Notes under the pieces: model-generated
Database searches by the model: none
Told to the model about the DNA's origin: nothing
What the model saw: the letters and a program-made list of their open reading frames with translations, nothing else
Position numbers and translations under genes: made by a program
Part shown: positions 51,875 to 61,079 of the stretch, in pieces
How the letters are laid out: each line of letters opens with the position of its first letter
Position numbering within the stretch: the stretch's first letter is position 1
Assembly: GCA_001247695.2 (NCBI GenBank)
Contig: LGRX02035171.1
Location: forward strand, 1 to 64,000
DNA: 64,000 nt
Direction: 5' to 3'
Origin: Cymbomonas tetramitiformis
Lineage: Eukaryota; Chlorophyta; Pyramimonadophyceae; Pyramimonadales; Pyramimonadaceae

Positions 51875-53014
51875 ATGTCTTGGATTGCAGTAACAGCACT
51901 CGAAAGTGATGAGGAAAATTGCTGGTACACGTTTTTTAACAAGTCCATAAAAGCATCATGCAAAGATGATTATGAGGTGACCGTGCCGTGTAAACTGTAT
52001 GACAAGGAAGAGACAATCTACGAGTTTCAAAATATTTTAAAAGTAAGATATAAAGAATACGACAATCATAAGTTATTGCCAAAAGTGATAATTGTTAGAT
52101 ACACCGCAATCACAAATCACGACACACAAAAAAGGGATGTTATTGCAAAAATCATTATCGAAGATACAGAATTAATAAAGAATTTGCAACTGATGATGCA
52201 GCGCATCAAACCGGCATGGAGTTGTTTCAACAAAGCGCAAGACCTTGTCGTGAGTCCGTATGAAGTCATATATTTTAAAGATTTAAAAATATCAAACGAT
52301 AACACACCGTCATCATCAGTATATGACGTAAAATATCCTTCGTGCGTAAATTTACCGGTACGCGATGAACGAAGGGAAACAAAGATGACGATGTTTGTCA
52401 TGCCAGCGTTCGAAGGAACTCTTGACAAATTGCCCACACGCCAGTTCGACATTACGATCAATACCGAAAAAATGCGACTGAAGACACAAAAAAGCTTCAA
52501 TCCTTTAAAGCCTAACTTGTATGTGTATATCGGCAAACGCATCGCCAGGATGTTGCAGCGTTTGCTCACAGCAAATTTATGTTACTTCGATATACGACCT
52601 GCAAATATCGCGTTTAGAATTGATAACACGGGCCTTCTATGTTTGACGTTTATAGACATTGAAAGTGTACAGCCTATAGACACTATAAGGTTTACCACGT
52701 CTTACCCGCATCCGGATATGTTTGCATCTCAAGCTACTGTATACGAAGCGCACCATATCTGGTGGAGTATAATGTGTACATTGTTGGACATGGACGAAGG
52801 AGATAAGTTTTGCGCCTTATATACAACATACACGCAGAAACGTTTTGAGGATTGCGTAGATAAAACAAAATTCAAAGAGGAGGAGGAAACGCGATTGCAC
52901 GCAGCGCTTACTACAAAATTTTACTCATTGTTAAGAAATTGGTTATGGGATACTTATGAACTAGCCAAAACAAAAACTTTGACAGAGTTGTTGAGCACCC
53001 TTATAAACCAGTAG
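51875..53014 (+). CDS. protein-kinase-like protein, diverged
   Basis: This 379-residue protein has a kinase C-lobe: hinge MFVMPAFEGTLDKL, catalytic loop CYFDIRPANIAF (Asp239, Asn244) and TFIDIES at the DFG site (Asp261 kept, Phe and Gly replaced). The N-lobe is weakly conserved, with no clear glycine loop. Key catalytic Asp and Asn are present, so activity is possible, but the DIE motif and loose N-lobe also fit a pseudokinase. It is the intact paralogue of the interrupted gene at 35695-38789. Confidence 0.68.
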   Translation: MSWIAVTALESDEENCWYTFFNKSIKASCKDDYEVTVPCKLYDKEETIYEFQNILKVRYKEYDNHKLLPKVIIVRYTAITNHDTQKRDVIAKIIIEDTELIKNLQLMMQRIKPAWSCFNKAQDLVVSPYEVIYFKDLKISNDNTPSSSVYDVKYPSCVNLPVRDERRETKMTMFVMPAFEGTLDKLPTRQFDITINTEKMRLKTQKSFNPLKPNLYVYIGKRIARMLQRLLTANLCYFDIRPANIAFRIDNTGLLCLTFIDIESVQPIDTIRFTTSYPHPDMFASQATVYEAHHIWWSIMCTLLDMDEGDKFCALYTTYTQKRFEDCVDKTKFKEEEETRLHAALTTKFYSLLRNWLWDTYELAKTKTLTELLSTLINQ

Positions 53015-53101
53015 GCAGTGCAACGCTTACTTTATTAGATTAAGATTGAAGCGTATATCTAAATATGAAAGAGAGAGAAAAGTACACTAAACTACATTAT
53101 T

Positions 53102-54605
53102 TCAGACGTTGAGGGCTTTTTTGAGAGCAAGGCTATTACTTTGAAGGTGGGTATACGTTAAAATACTGTAAATGCTAGACGGATATCTGAGCTTAGTAGT
53201 AATGTCTGTAAGTTTCAACTTGGCGTTCAAAATAACTTCTTGCAATATGGCATTTTGAATGTTTTCATCAAGACTGTTGCATAGATTTTTTATATTACTC
53301 GATAGGTCCTTCAACGCGTCGTGCGATATAAACTCAACTGAGACGTACTTTTCGCACATATCTTGTATTATCCAATCCAAACGATTGTAAGGTTCTTGTA
53401 TGCACAACTTTACAAGATGATTGGCGAGCGATAGTTTTGCTTTTTTTTTTTTCACATATCATCGGCACAAGATAATCTATAAAGTTGTCACGCAGATTTT
53501 GAATACTTTTCTTTTTTTTTTCTACAGTAAAAATGTCTGATATATCACAATGGTTCTCAATATAATGCGCGGCCCTCAAAATGTATCCGCAGTATATTCG
53601 TAAGTGAGAATCGCGATTGATTGTGTATTCGCGACATTTTGTTTTTGTCATTTCTAATTTGTCATCAAGACGCTCGCTATGAGTATGATGAGTAAGAGCT
53701 GGAGTATGCATGAAAGTATTGGGTACCAAAACAGCAATATCGATAATGCCGTACAGATACATACACAAAAGCGCCTGAAATGTTTCATCCAGTTTCGATG
53801 CGATGTGTTGGCCTGATGAAAGAAAGTATGTCGCTATAGGCATTTTTTCATCTCGAATATCTATTTGATACTCCGCAGCAAAGCGTAACCAATCGGATTC
53901 CTTATTTTTACTGAACGCATTTTCCCAATACAGCAAAAAATTATCGTTGCTGTTCTTTTTGGTTTTGTTCACAAAGTAAAGTCCTCTTTTTCTTCTATGC
54001 TCACCGCTAGGTCTGCGCCTCGTTTGAACCTCATCGTCATCTATTTCACCATCATCCGTATGCGTTTTCTCTGAGCTTTCGTCGCTTGGTTCGTTCAACG
54101 TTAAAGCACCATTTATTTTATAAAAGAATATCTCATGTACAAGCATTAAAAAGAAGTTGCATATTATTTTAGTTTTACATGATAAATCATCTATTTTAGA
54201 CGGTATTCTTTCAAATATCTTTTTAGGGTTACCAAGCAGACGCATCTTATCTTCTGTAGTAAATGTGTAAATATTATGTCCATGCTGGATATGATAAGTA
54301 TTAGAGTTCTCATCTAAGTGTACCAACGAATTATGATCATTTTTTAGGCATGTCAACATATTTGTGTAGTCAAAATTGGATGAGAAATTCTTGTAATCTA
54401 GCAGGGTAACGTAATGCTGTGAAATCTTAGGTAAATATGTCTTTATTAAATCGTAGTCAACACTCTCCAAATCCTTTATACGCTGATTTTTATGTGTAAT
54501 CATATATAGTACATTTAACGAAATATTATCTAAATATGCTCGATTCCGATTTAAAAAAAGTAGTATTTCAGTTTTTGAGTTGCACGTGGATTGCATAGTT
54601 GTCAT
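53102..54605 (-). pseudogene. unknown gene broken by a frameshift at a 12-base homopolymer
   Basis: The minus-strand frame from the ATG at 54605 runs to a run of 12 T (plus strand, 53441-53452). It then leaves the coding frame and ends at 53334. A protein-like frame (AKLSLANHLVKLCIQE...) continues from the same run in another phase to 53102. One base fewer in the run would join them into a protein of about 500 residues. The N-terminal part contains an acidic/basic linker with RRRPSGEHRRKRGLYF, and no domain is recognised. This could be a sequencing error, a natural phase variant or polymerase slippage. Confidence 0.6.
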
Positions 54606-54696
54606 TATTACCTTATTGTCACTCCATTAAACATACACACATACGCGTATGTATATATACGCAACACCCTTAAAGATGCTCGTCTTGCTGGTATGC

Positions 54697-55767
54697 TTAT
54701 TCAAAAGAGTTACTCTCACTATCGATTGTGAGTGCGTAACTAAGATAAGCTGCTCGCATTACCGCGTTACTATGCTTTGCGTGCCATTCCTCAAACATGT
54801 CCTGGTTGTATTGTTCGACAATGCGCTGTTTAAAGGGTGGTTGCAATTTTTTTGAGAAGAAAACGATGTATTTGATATAAGCATCATGATAACACATGAT
54901 GCTATGTTTGCTGGTATACTCAGCAACTTCATAATTATAAAAATCTTTAAGTTCTTCTTGAGGATAATAAGTGGCTTCATCTTGTATCCAATTAGAAATA
55001 TTCATTATTGCTGAGAAACACGCGACATCAGATACAAACAAATATCGACGATCTCTACTTTGAAACAGCTTACATTCGGAACTAGGTTTCCATTGAAAAT
55101 ATATATTCATTTGATCCGAAAACCTAAGTAAAGATGCGCTCTTTGATGTGAGAAAGGTAATAAACCTTTTGACCGCAAGATTATTATCTTTGTCTTCAAG
55201 ATTTGCCCGAAGTCTTGTTACTTCCCATTTCCATTCAAGACAATTTTTCACTTTGATATCGACGCTATTACACTCTTCGAATAGAATGTCTCTATCTAAA
55301 TTGGAATTCTTCAAAGTGAAAAACCGTTTATCTGAGTATCGATCACAAAAGAAAGCTTTTTTAACGTAATCAAAATATGGGTCAACTGCCGTTGTGTCGA
55401 TGTACAATAAGACCACGGGTCGGTTGTAACCTAAAGCTACTGACAGTACAAGAAGTAAAGGAAATGCAAATAATTCGAGACACTTTTCGTTTATCGTATC
55501 CTTCAAAAGAGTAAACGCATTCCACCGACAAAATAAAGTTTGCGTACGATCTTGCATACACGTTGTCAATGTTATTGCGTGCAATATTAGGTCTTCGCTT
55601 GAACATGATTTAGCATCTTTCATAAGCCTAATTTTTTCATAGCAATAATTCAGCATTGCGATAGCCGTCTCCTTATAATCGTCTTTTTCGGATGTTGCTC
55701 GAATTTTTTCTGCGTATCTTAACATGAGTTCGGTGTAGTAGATATCCTGACCACATGATGAAGTCAT
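54697..55767 (-). CDS. unknown 356-residue protein
   Basis: The protein runs from the ATG at 55767 (MTSSCGQDIYYTELMLRY). It is soluble and helical with many aromatic residues, has one moderately hydrophobic segment (FAFPLLLVLSVALGY) and no recognised motif. A TATA-like TATAAATATATG lies about 60 nt upstream on the minus strand. It sits tandem to the frameshifted gene downstream. Confidence 0.58.
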   Translation of the reverse strand: MTSSCGQDIYYTELMLRYAEKIRATSEKDDYKETAIAMLNYCYEKIRLMKDAKSCSSEDLILHAITLTTCMQDRTQTLFCRWNAFTLLKDTINEKCLELFAFPLLLVLSVALGYNRPVVLLYIDTTAVDPYFDYVKKAFFCDRYSDKRFFTLKNSNLDRDILFEECNSVDIKVKNCLEWKWEVTRLRANLEDKDNNLAVKRFITFLTSKSASLLRFSDQMNIYFQWKPSSECKLFQSRDRRYLFVSDVACFSAIMNISNWIQDEATYYPQEELKDFYNYEVAEYTSKHSIMCYHDAYIKYIVFFSKKLQPPFKQRIVEQYNQDMFEEWHAKHSNAVMRAAYLSYALTIDSESNSFE

Positions 55768-55873
55768 TATGCCTTGCAATGGTTGGCACGTATGATGGAC
55801 TTTTTTGATCACGTTGAAAAAGACATATATTTATACTAATGCATCATAGCATTGGCACAAGCGGCATGTCAAT

Positions 55874-56638
55874 CTATAACACGGTTTGTATACATAACGC
55901 GAGCTCTTGTTCGAACATGAATGGCTGCATATCCACAAGCAAATGTTGATGGAAATCGCAGTCATCGCTGTCAAACAGAAGGAGTGCGCATGAACTGTGA
56001 ACGTTTATTTTACTGTGAATTTTTGTTGGTACGGGATTGGTTTTGAATTGCGCGACCATCAACGTAGAAGTAAGGACCGGATCAATTTCTGGATCTGTAA
56101 AGTAAACTGAAAAGTTATGCCGTTTTTTAACGTACAGACCGTTACGGAGAGGATCTCTTACACATGTTGTCGATACGTCTTTGTTTTGTTGGTACAAATT
56201 ATGCGCGGCAAAAATACTATCTTTATGCAGAAAGGCAAGTGGGGATGCGGTCGTGCATACGGTATGCTCGCACGTACGTAAAGCCGCTCTGTTTTTTCGG
56301 TGCGACGTTTTTTGTGCATCTCTCGGTGACATAGAAAATAAAGTCGGTGTACCACCGGAACGTCCGTAACGGTCCAGTATGGCCGTACTATCCACAAAAT
56401 TGTATTGAATGTTGTGATACCAATGAAACACAATGAAACAACAAAGCGAAAGACATACAAGAATAAAAAACCAGATTCGTCTGGTAATGCATCTAGGAGA
56501 TACGCGCTTGTAAGTGGAATGCGGGTACCCATATCCCGATTCCATATCGCTCGATTTGATGAGTAAGTCGTGATCATTCCATGGTTGTGGATCGTATTGC
56601 GCATGCTTTCGGCGCATCATGGTTATCAATTTTACCAT
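55874..56638 (-). CDS. type II membrane protein, unknown
   Basis: This 254-residue protein has an N-terminal cytoplasmic part of about 52 residues, one membrane helix (IWFFILVCLSLCCFIVFHWY) and a C-terminal ectodomain of about 180 residues. The ectodomain has spaced cysteines and few sequons. This topology matches the neighbouring trypsin-like membrane protein (56708-58783) on the same strand, 69 nt away. The two may be expressed and act together on the virion or host membrane. Confidence 0.62.
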   Translation of the reverse strand: MVKLITMMRRKHAQYDPQPWNDHDLLIKSSDMESGYGYPHSTYKRVSPRCITRRIWFFILVCLSLCCFIVFHWYHNIQYNFVDSTAILDRYGRSGGTPTLFSMSPRDAQKTSHRKNRAALRTCEHTVCTTASPLAFLHKDSIFAAHNLYQQNKDVSTTCVRDPLRNGLYVKKRHNFSVYFTDPEIDPVLTSTLMVAQFKTNPVPTKIHSKINVHSSCALLLFDSDDCDFHQHLLVDMQPFMFEQELALCIQTVL

Positions 56639-56707
56639 TATGATGCCACAAATTTAGGAGGTATTTATAGTCTCCTATAAAGCAGCGTAAGGGTACGCGA
56701 ATAAGAT

Positions 56708-58783
56708 CTATAGATGTCGGTCTATCCAATGTAAAAAGTATGTCACGTTTGTATAAACGCCTGGAACCACCGATGGTTTATAAGCGCATTCATAACCGAA
56801 CGATACAAGTCCAATAAGATAAGGATCACCTCGTATTTCAAAAAAAATTCCTCCACCCGAGTCTCCCTGACAACTATCCACTACTACCTCATCCACTTTT
56901 TGATAGGCGCAAAAATTATCTTCACCCAAATGTACATTCGAAATCGATATGGAGTTACCGTTTGGTCGTTTGATATCAGCGTAACGAGCTCTGCACTTTT
57001 CTTTGTCATATGCGTATGTGTTCATAATCATAAGATGATTAGAGTTTTGACCTCGATAATGCGTATGTCCCCAACCTAACGACGTGACCATAAGCTTGTT
57101 GTAGTCGAGCGGCGGAGCACGATCAGGATCTGGTCGATACATACGGATGGGCTCGTACGATGAATTTGCAGCCAACTTGACGACGGCGATATCGTGAGAG
57201 AAAGTCTTTGGATTGAACAGAGGGTGAATTTTGACGTTAGCGATGGGTATCTCTTCGATGCACGTATCATTTGTTTTCTGCGTAAGCGTGATGCGGCCAA
57301 TGTCCACGTGATGAATACCGTCCGCGCAAGTCGTGCTAGAGAGTTTTGTTTTCGAGAATCGGTCGTACACGCAATGTGCAGCGGTGAGTACCGCATCCGG
57401 GGCGATTAAGGATCCACCACAAATGTGAGCGCGTATTTCGTTACCGGCTTGGTCGTAGGCGCTTTGCATGGAAACCATGAACGAGTACAAACGAGTAGCG
57501 TTCACTTTCATTCCACCGACTATTCTAGATGCGGCGATTGAACCGCTCTTCTTGATTGGAACTTGCACGCACTCGCTTCTGTTATATCGAGAGGAGTAAG
57601 GCGTATAAAAAGATACCGAACTCGTTTTTTTTGACAGATCCGGCTTTATAAAGTTCGAACCTCCGGATACGAACGCTCCCAAATAGGAGATACGGTAAAA
57701 ACCGAACAAGGAAGAAGGTGTTTCCGGAGTTGCTGCGGTCATTATGGAGGTTGCGCTTCGTCTATATGACTTAACTGGCATGCAAAAACCATAACCGAGA
57801 AGGTGGCTCATACTGAACGTGTAAGTTCCGCTGTACATCGCGTTCACAACGATTCGGACGATTGAGTTTTCTTTTGTGAGGTCGCTTACTCGATTGGGCG
57901 TTATAAACGCCGCGGTGGACCTGTCACGGAATGACCGATCCGCGGAGTACCGCAGTTTCCACTGAACGATTGGAGCGTTGTTGGGTAGGTTGCGCAACAA
58001 GCGAGGTAACGGAGCGTTCTCGAATTGGATGTTTGTTAAGTCATTTGTGGTCATCAAAATATCTACGGGTAGATCGTACGGCAATTTCCAAAAACGGTGT
58101 GTCGCAAACGCGTGCTTTTGCACAGCGATGACCGAGTATGTATCAAGTTTGGACGGATCGATGTGATGATATATTATTTCTTCGTTGCTAGTGGACCATC
58201 CAAGCAGCGCGCGAACACGTGCGCTTGTGTTGCTCTGAAGCAGTTTACCGGTCCAGTCCTCATTTTCGAGATAGGTATGCGTATGGGGCTCGGTGATGGG
58301 ACGATCAAATAAATTTTCTATACGATTATCCAAAATGTCTTTCACGAAGGCGAAGCGCGTTTTGTGGTCCGCGAACGAGTACCGCAATTCCAAAATGGTA
58401 CACGACCAAGGGATCGTTGTATGGCAACCGCGCGCTCGGCATCGAGGAAAAGGGAAAAAGTATTCCGAAATATGTGTATCGTTTGTCCGTTGCGGAGACT
58501 GTTTTATGGCGGTGCAGGCGTTGTATACAGAAGTGCGTGGATGCAGATCTTCCAACGCTACGGAAACTTTTAAATCGAGCAAATCATCGTAAGCTCGAAC
58601 CGCTGTATCGTGAAGTCGCGTACTGGAAGTCTCATCCGTGCTGGTGGCATTTGTATCGTCATCACCGGTTTCGGCCTCTTCCAGAATGTACAGTATAACA
58701 CCGATTGTTAATATGCATATCACAATGACCATAACAAGCTCGCAGCATGAATTCCAAAGCCTCCGAGTCCAAAAAAATGCCAT
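56708..58783 (-). CDS. membrane-anchored trypsin-like serine protease
   Basis: This 691-residue type II membrane protein has an N-terminal helix (ELVMVIVICILTIGVILYIL) and an ectodomain of about 390 unassigned residues. A C-terminal S1-family protease domain starts after the activation site SR/IVGG (Ile421). The triad is complete: His470 in LTAAHC, Asp531 in HDIAVVKL and Ser642 in CQGDSGGG. The specificity-pocket Asp is visible at CQGDSG minus six (DSCQGDS), suggesting cleavage after Arg/Lys. The layout parallels animal type II transmembrane proteases. It could process the viral glycoproteins or degrade host surface proteins; both are inferences. Confidence 0.93.
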   Translation of the reverse strand: MAFFWTRRLWNSCCELVMVIVICILTIGVILYILEEAETGDDDTNATSTDETSSTRLHDTAVRAYDDLLDLKVSVALEDLHPRTSVYNACTAIKQSPQRTNDTHISEYFFPFPRCRARGCHTTIPWSCTILELRYSFADHKTRFAFVKDILDNRIENLFDRPITEPHTHTYLENEDWTGKLLQSNTSARVRALLGWSTSNEEIIYHHIDPSKLDTYSVIAVQKHAFATHRFWKLPYDLPVDILMTTNDLTNIQFENAPLPRLLRNLPNNAPIVQWKLRYSADRSFRDRSTAAFITPNRVSDLTKENSIVRIVVNAMYSGTYTFSMSHLLGYGFCMPVKSYRRSATSIMTAATPETPSSLFGFYRISYLGAFVSGGSNFIKPDLSKKTSSVSFYTPYSSRYNRSECVQVPIKKSGSIAASRIVGGMKVNATRLYSFMVSMQSAYDQAGNEIRAHICGGSLIAPDAVLTAAHCVYDRFSKTKLSSTTCADGIHHVDIGRITLTQKTNDTCIEEIPIANVKIHPLFNPKTFSHDIAVVKLAANSSYEPIRMYRPDPDRAPPLDYNKLMVTSLGWGHTHYRGQNSNHLMIMNTYAYDKEKCRARYADIKRPNGNSISISNVHLGEDNFCAYQKVDEVVVDSCQGDSGGGIFFEIRGDPYLIGLVSFGYECAYKPSVVPGVYTNVTYFLHWIDRHL

Positions 58784-59119
58784 TTTTATAATTATTAAAA
58801 ATATGTTAAAGTGTACGGTGCTGTATGTATATATATAATCAAACAGACATCTCGATGCTTATTTATCGCAATAATAAAAAATGAACCAAAATTTTATCAC
58901 ACCTACTCATAAATGTAGAATGTTTCCCGAGGAATAGATATCTGTATGAAATTGCCTATTCATCTTACTCGTGGCTTTTTCAACCACAGGCGCAGACGTA
59001 TTACGACGAGCGTAGGCAGTGCTGAGCATGTGGTTTTCTGTGTTTTCGCTTGTAAGAACATCGTTGTTGCGCGCACCACGCGGAACCGGGTAGAAATCGT
59101 TACACTCTTCCGCTTCTGC
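58784..59119. other. intergenic stretch with TATA-like region
   Basis: The sequence upstream of the protease start contains GTATGTATATATATAATC at about 58821-58840. The rest is the tail side of the convergent neighbour. No gene is seen. Confidence 0.4.
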
Positions 59120-60280
59120 CTATCTCTTTTCATTCAAAAAAATACTGGTCATGCATCCTGTCACGATGATGTTCGATAAGGTTTGTGTCACGAGAAACCA
59201 AAAATTAGAAAAAATAAGAAAGATGTTGACCGCGCCAGATAACGATACGAACAAGGTGTACATAATAACAGTGAGTTGTATGACAAGAGTGGATTCCAAA
59301 TCGCTTCTTGGAACGTGCGGTGAATTTAGATAGTTTATTTGCCAGGAAGAAACAGTTTTTCGTATATACACATTGATGCTCGTTAAGACGAAATTGCTGA
59401 TCAGCGCCACACATGCTTTGAGAGGCGTGTCTATGCTGTAAGTGTCAAAGAAGAGGACCTCCTTTGAATAGAACGCAAAGTAGTAAGATGGAAACCAATC
59501 CATACACCACATAAACACAAAGAGGAGGATGAATATTGTTAATCCGCTAGCGGTAAGCAAAAGTGGGCTTTTTTGAGTCAACAATCTATTTTTGAACTGT
59601 TTAATCTCGTTTACAAACTTTTTGGTATGTTCGTAAGCGCGTCCATTTTCGTAAACGTCAACGGCGTGGTGATCCTTAGATACGACCGCTTTTTGCAAGT
59701 GCTGTTGTTTATAGTTTTTTGTATTCGGTTCCTGATCTGTAGTCAATTGTGCAGAAGACGTGATATTCGTTTGAGAGTTTGTCGCTTGATATCTGCCGTT
59801 GTGATGAGTTTGATATGACGTATGATTTGCATAGCTCTCTGGAATAAAAGGAACAGCGGTTTTGAATTGTCTTGCATGCGAGAGTCTTGGGCTATTTGGT
59901 GATATGCTGCGTTTGTGCATGCATAACAATGCAACCGTTCGGTTGCTTTGAAAAAGATGCTTCGCTAAATGCTGTGAAGGAGGAAGAAATGTATCTACAT
60001 GTGTTCAAAATACAGTTGAAGCTATATTCGATGGGACAGTAAGACATATGCATAAGGACCTTTCTGTGGAACCAAAAAGATCTTATAAAAACAAAGGTGT
60101 GTTTGTCGTGTGCGGTGTATGGATCTAAATGTAAAGAAAGACAATATCGCGCTTTGTGCGGATATTGTCGGATTCGAATCGATATCATTATTTTCTTGCA
60201 CACATATATATATACATGCGCACCTAGGAATTGCGTGTATTTTATAGTTACAATCTGACCTGCGGAACCGCCGACGTCAT
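59120..60280 (-). CDS. multi-pass membrane protein with a 7-codon first exon (290 aa)
   Basis: Exon 1 is 60260-60280 (MTSAVPQ) and exon 2 is 59120-59971. Donor CCGCAG^GTCAGA and acceptor TTCCTCCTTCACAG^CAT join in phase 0, giving 290 residues. Without splicing, a start at 59920 gives 266 residues. The first 125 residues are polar and Gln/Asn/His-rich. The second half has four hydrophobic helices (LLLTASGLTIFILLFVFMW, then KACVALISNFVLTSINVY, VIQLTVIMYTLFVSLSGAV and FWFLVTQTLSNIIVTG). It ends in a short basic tail. No family is recognised. It may be a virion or ER membrane protein. Confidence 0.6.
59972..60259 (-). other. proposed intron in membrane-protein gene
   Basis: This 288-nt intron has donor GTCAGA and an acceptor preceded by a clear pyrimidine tract (TTTCTTCCTCCTTCACAG). 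It is less certain than the others because a start inside exon 2 is also possible. Confidence 0.5.
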
Positions 60281-60459
60281 TACAAAAAACGGCAAGTGAT
60301 ATCGACCGTTGCATCGAGTTTTCTTTACAAATTCAGTATTTGAGCACAAAGAACAGTTTTTATAATTGTTTGTTAATAAAAACAAATACTTATTTTCGTT
60401 ATATCTACTCAGGGTTAGCTTTTAGATCACGTTTTCGAATTGTTTCCAATCTTTCCAAC

Positions 60460-61053
60460 ATGCCTCGAATTAAGCAAGTCAATCCTTCTCGTCGTTCCGC
60501 AACTCAGAAAGTGGTTGTCGCTAGCAATAAAGACGCGGATACCAAAAAAACGAATGCGATTATGGAATCTACCATAAAGAAGCGACGTAAAAGACCCGGT
60601 ACGGGAGCCTTGATGGAGATGAGGAAGCTACAGAAATACGACAAGAACCTTTTACCGAAGGCGCCCTTCCGTCGTCTTGTGCATCAAGTTGTTTTCGATC
60701 AACTTTCGGTGGGATCGTCAATCCGTATCCAATCAAAAGCGTTCGACGCGCTTCTGGTGAGCGCGTCCTCCTTTTTGCATCACATATTTGTGTTGGCAAA
60801 TTCATTTTGCGTGAACAACAATCGATTGAAAGTTACGAAGAACGACTTTATCATTGCGTCCAATATCATTAGCGGACGTTATCGTTCGCTTATCGATATT
60901 GAGGACGCCTCCAAGTTGATGTTTACTCCTCCTGTGCGGTCTTTGAGCGCATCGCACAACCAATGGAAGCAGTCCGCAAAGACCTTCTCGGCGGCAACGA
61001 GCAAGGACAAAGTACATAAGAACGCGTCGTACGAAGAGGAAGCTAAAACGTAG
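60460..61053 (+). CDS. histone H3-like protein
   Basis: This 197-residue protein is collinear with histone H3. The tail begins MPRIKQVNPSRRSA, echoing the A-R-T-K-Q start of H3. It is followed by a basic segment and RPGTGALMEMRKLQKY (alpha-N region), then KAPFRRLVHQVV (alpha 1), QSKAFDALLVSASSFLHHIF (alpha 2) and VTKNDFIIASNIISG (loop 2/alpha 3). The histone fold spans about residues 68-139, and a 55-residue basic extension follows. The start at 60460 was chosen because it puts the H3-like tail at the N-terminus. Viral histones in other giant viruses package viral DNA into nucleosome-like particles, and a similar role is likely here. I see no H4, H2A or H2B partner in the window. Confidence 0.9.
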   Translation: MPRIKQVNPSRRSATQKVVVASNKDADTKKTNAIMESTIKKRRKRPGTGALMEMRKLQKYDKNLLPKAPFRRLVHQVVFDQLSVGSSIRIQSKAFDALLVSASSFLHHIFVLANSFCVNNNRLKVTKNDFIIASNIISGRYRSLIDIEDASKLMFTPPVRSLSASHNQWKQSAKTFSAATSKDKVHKNASYEEEAKT

Positions 61054-61079
61054 ATGCGTACACACAAAAACATAGCGGT

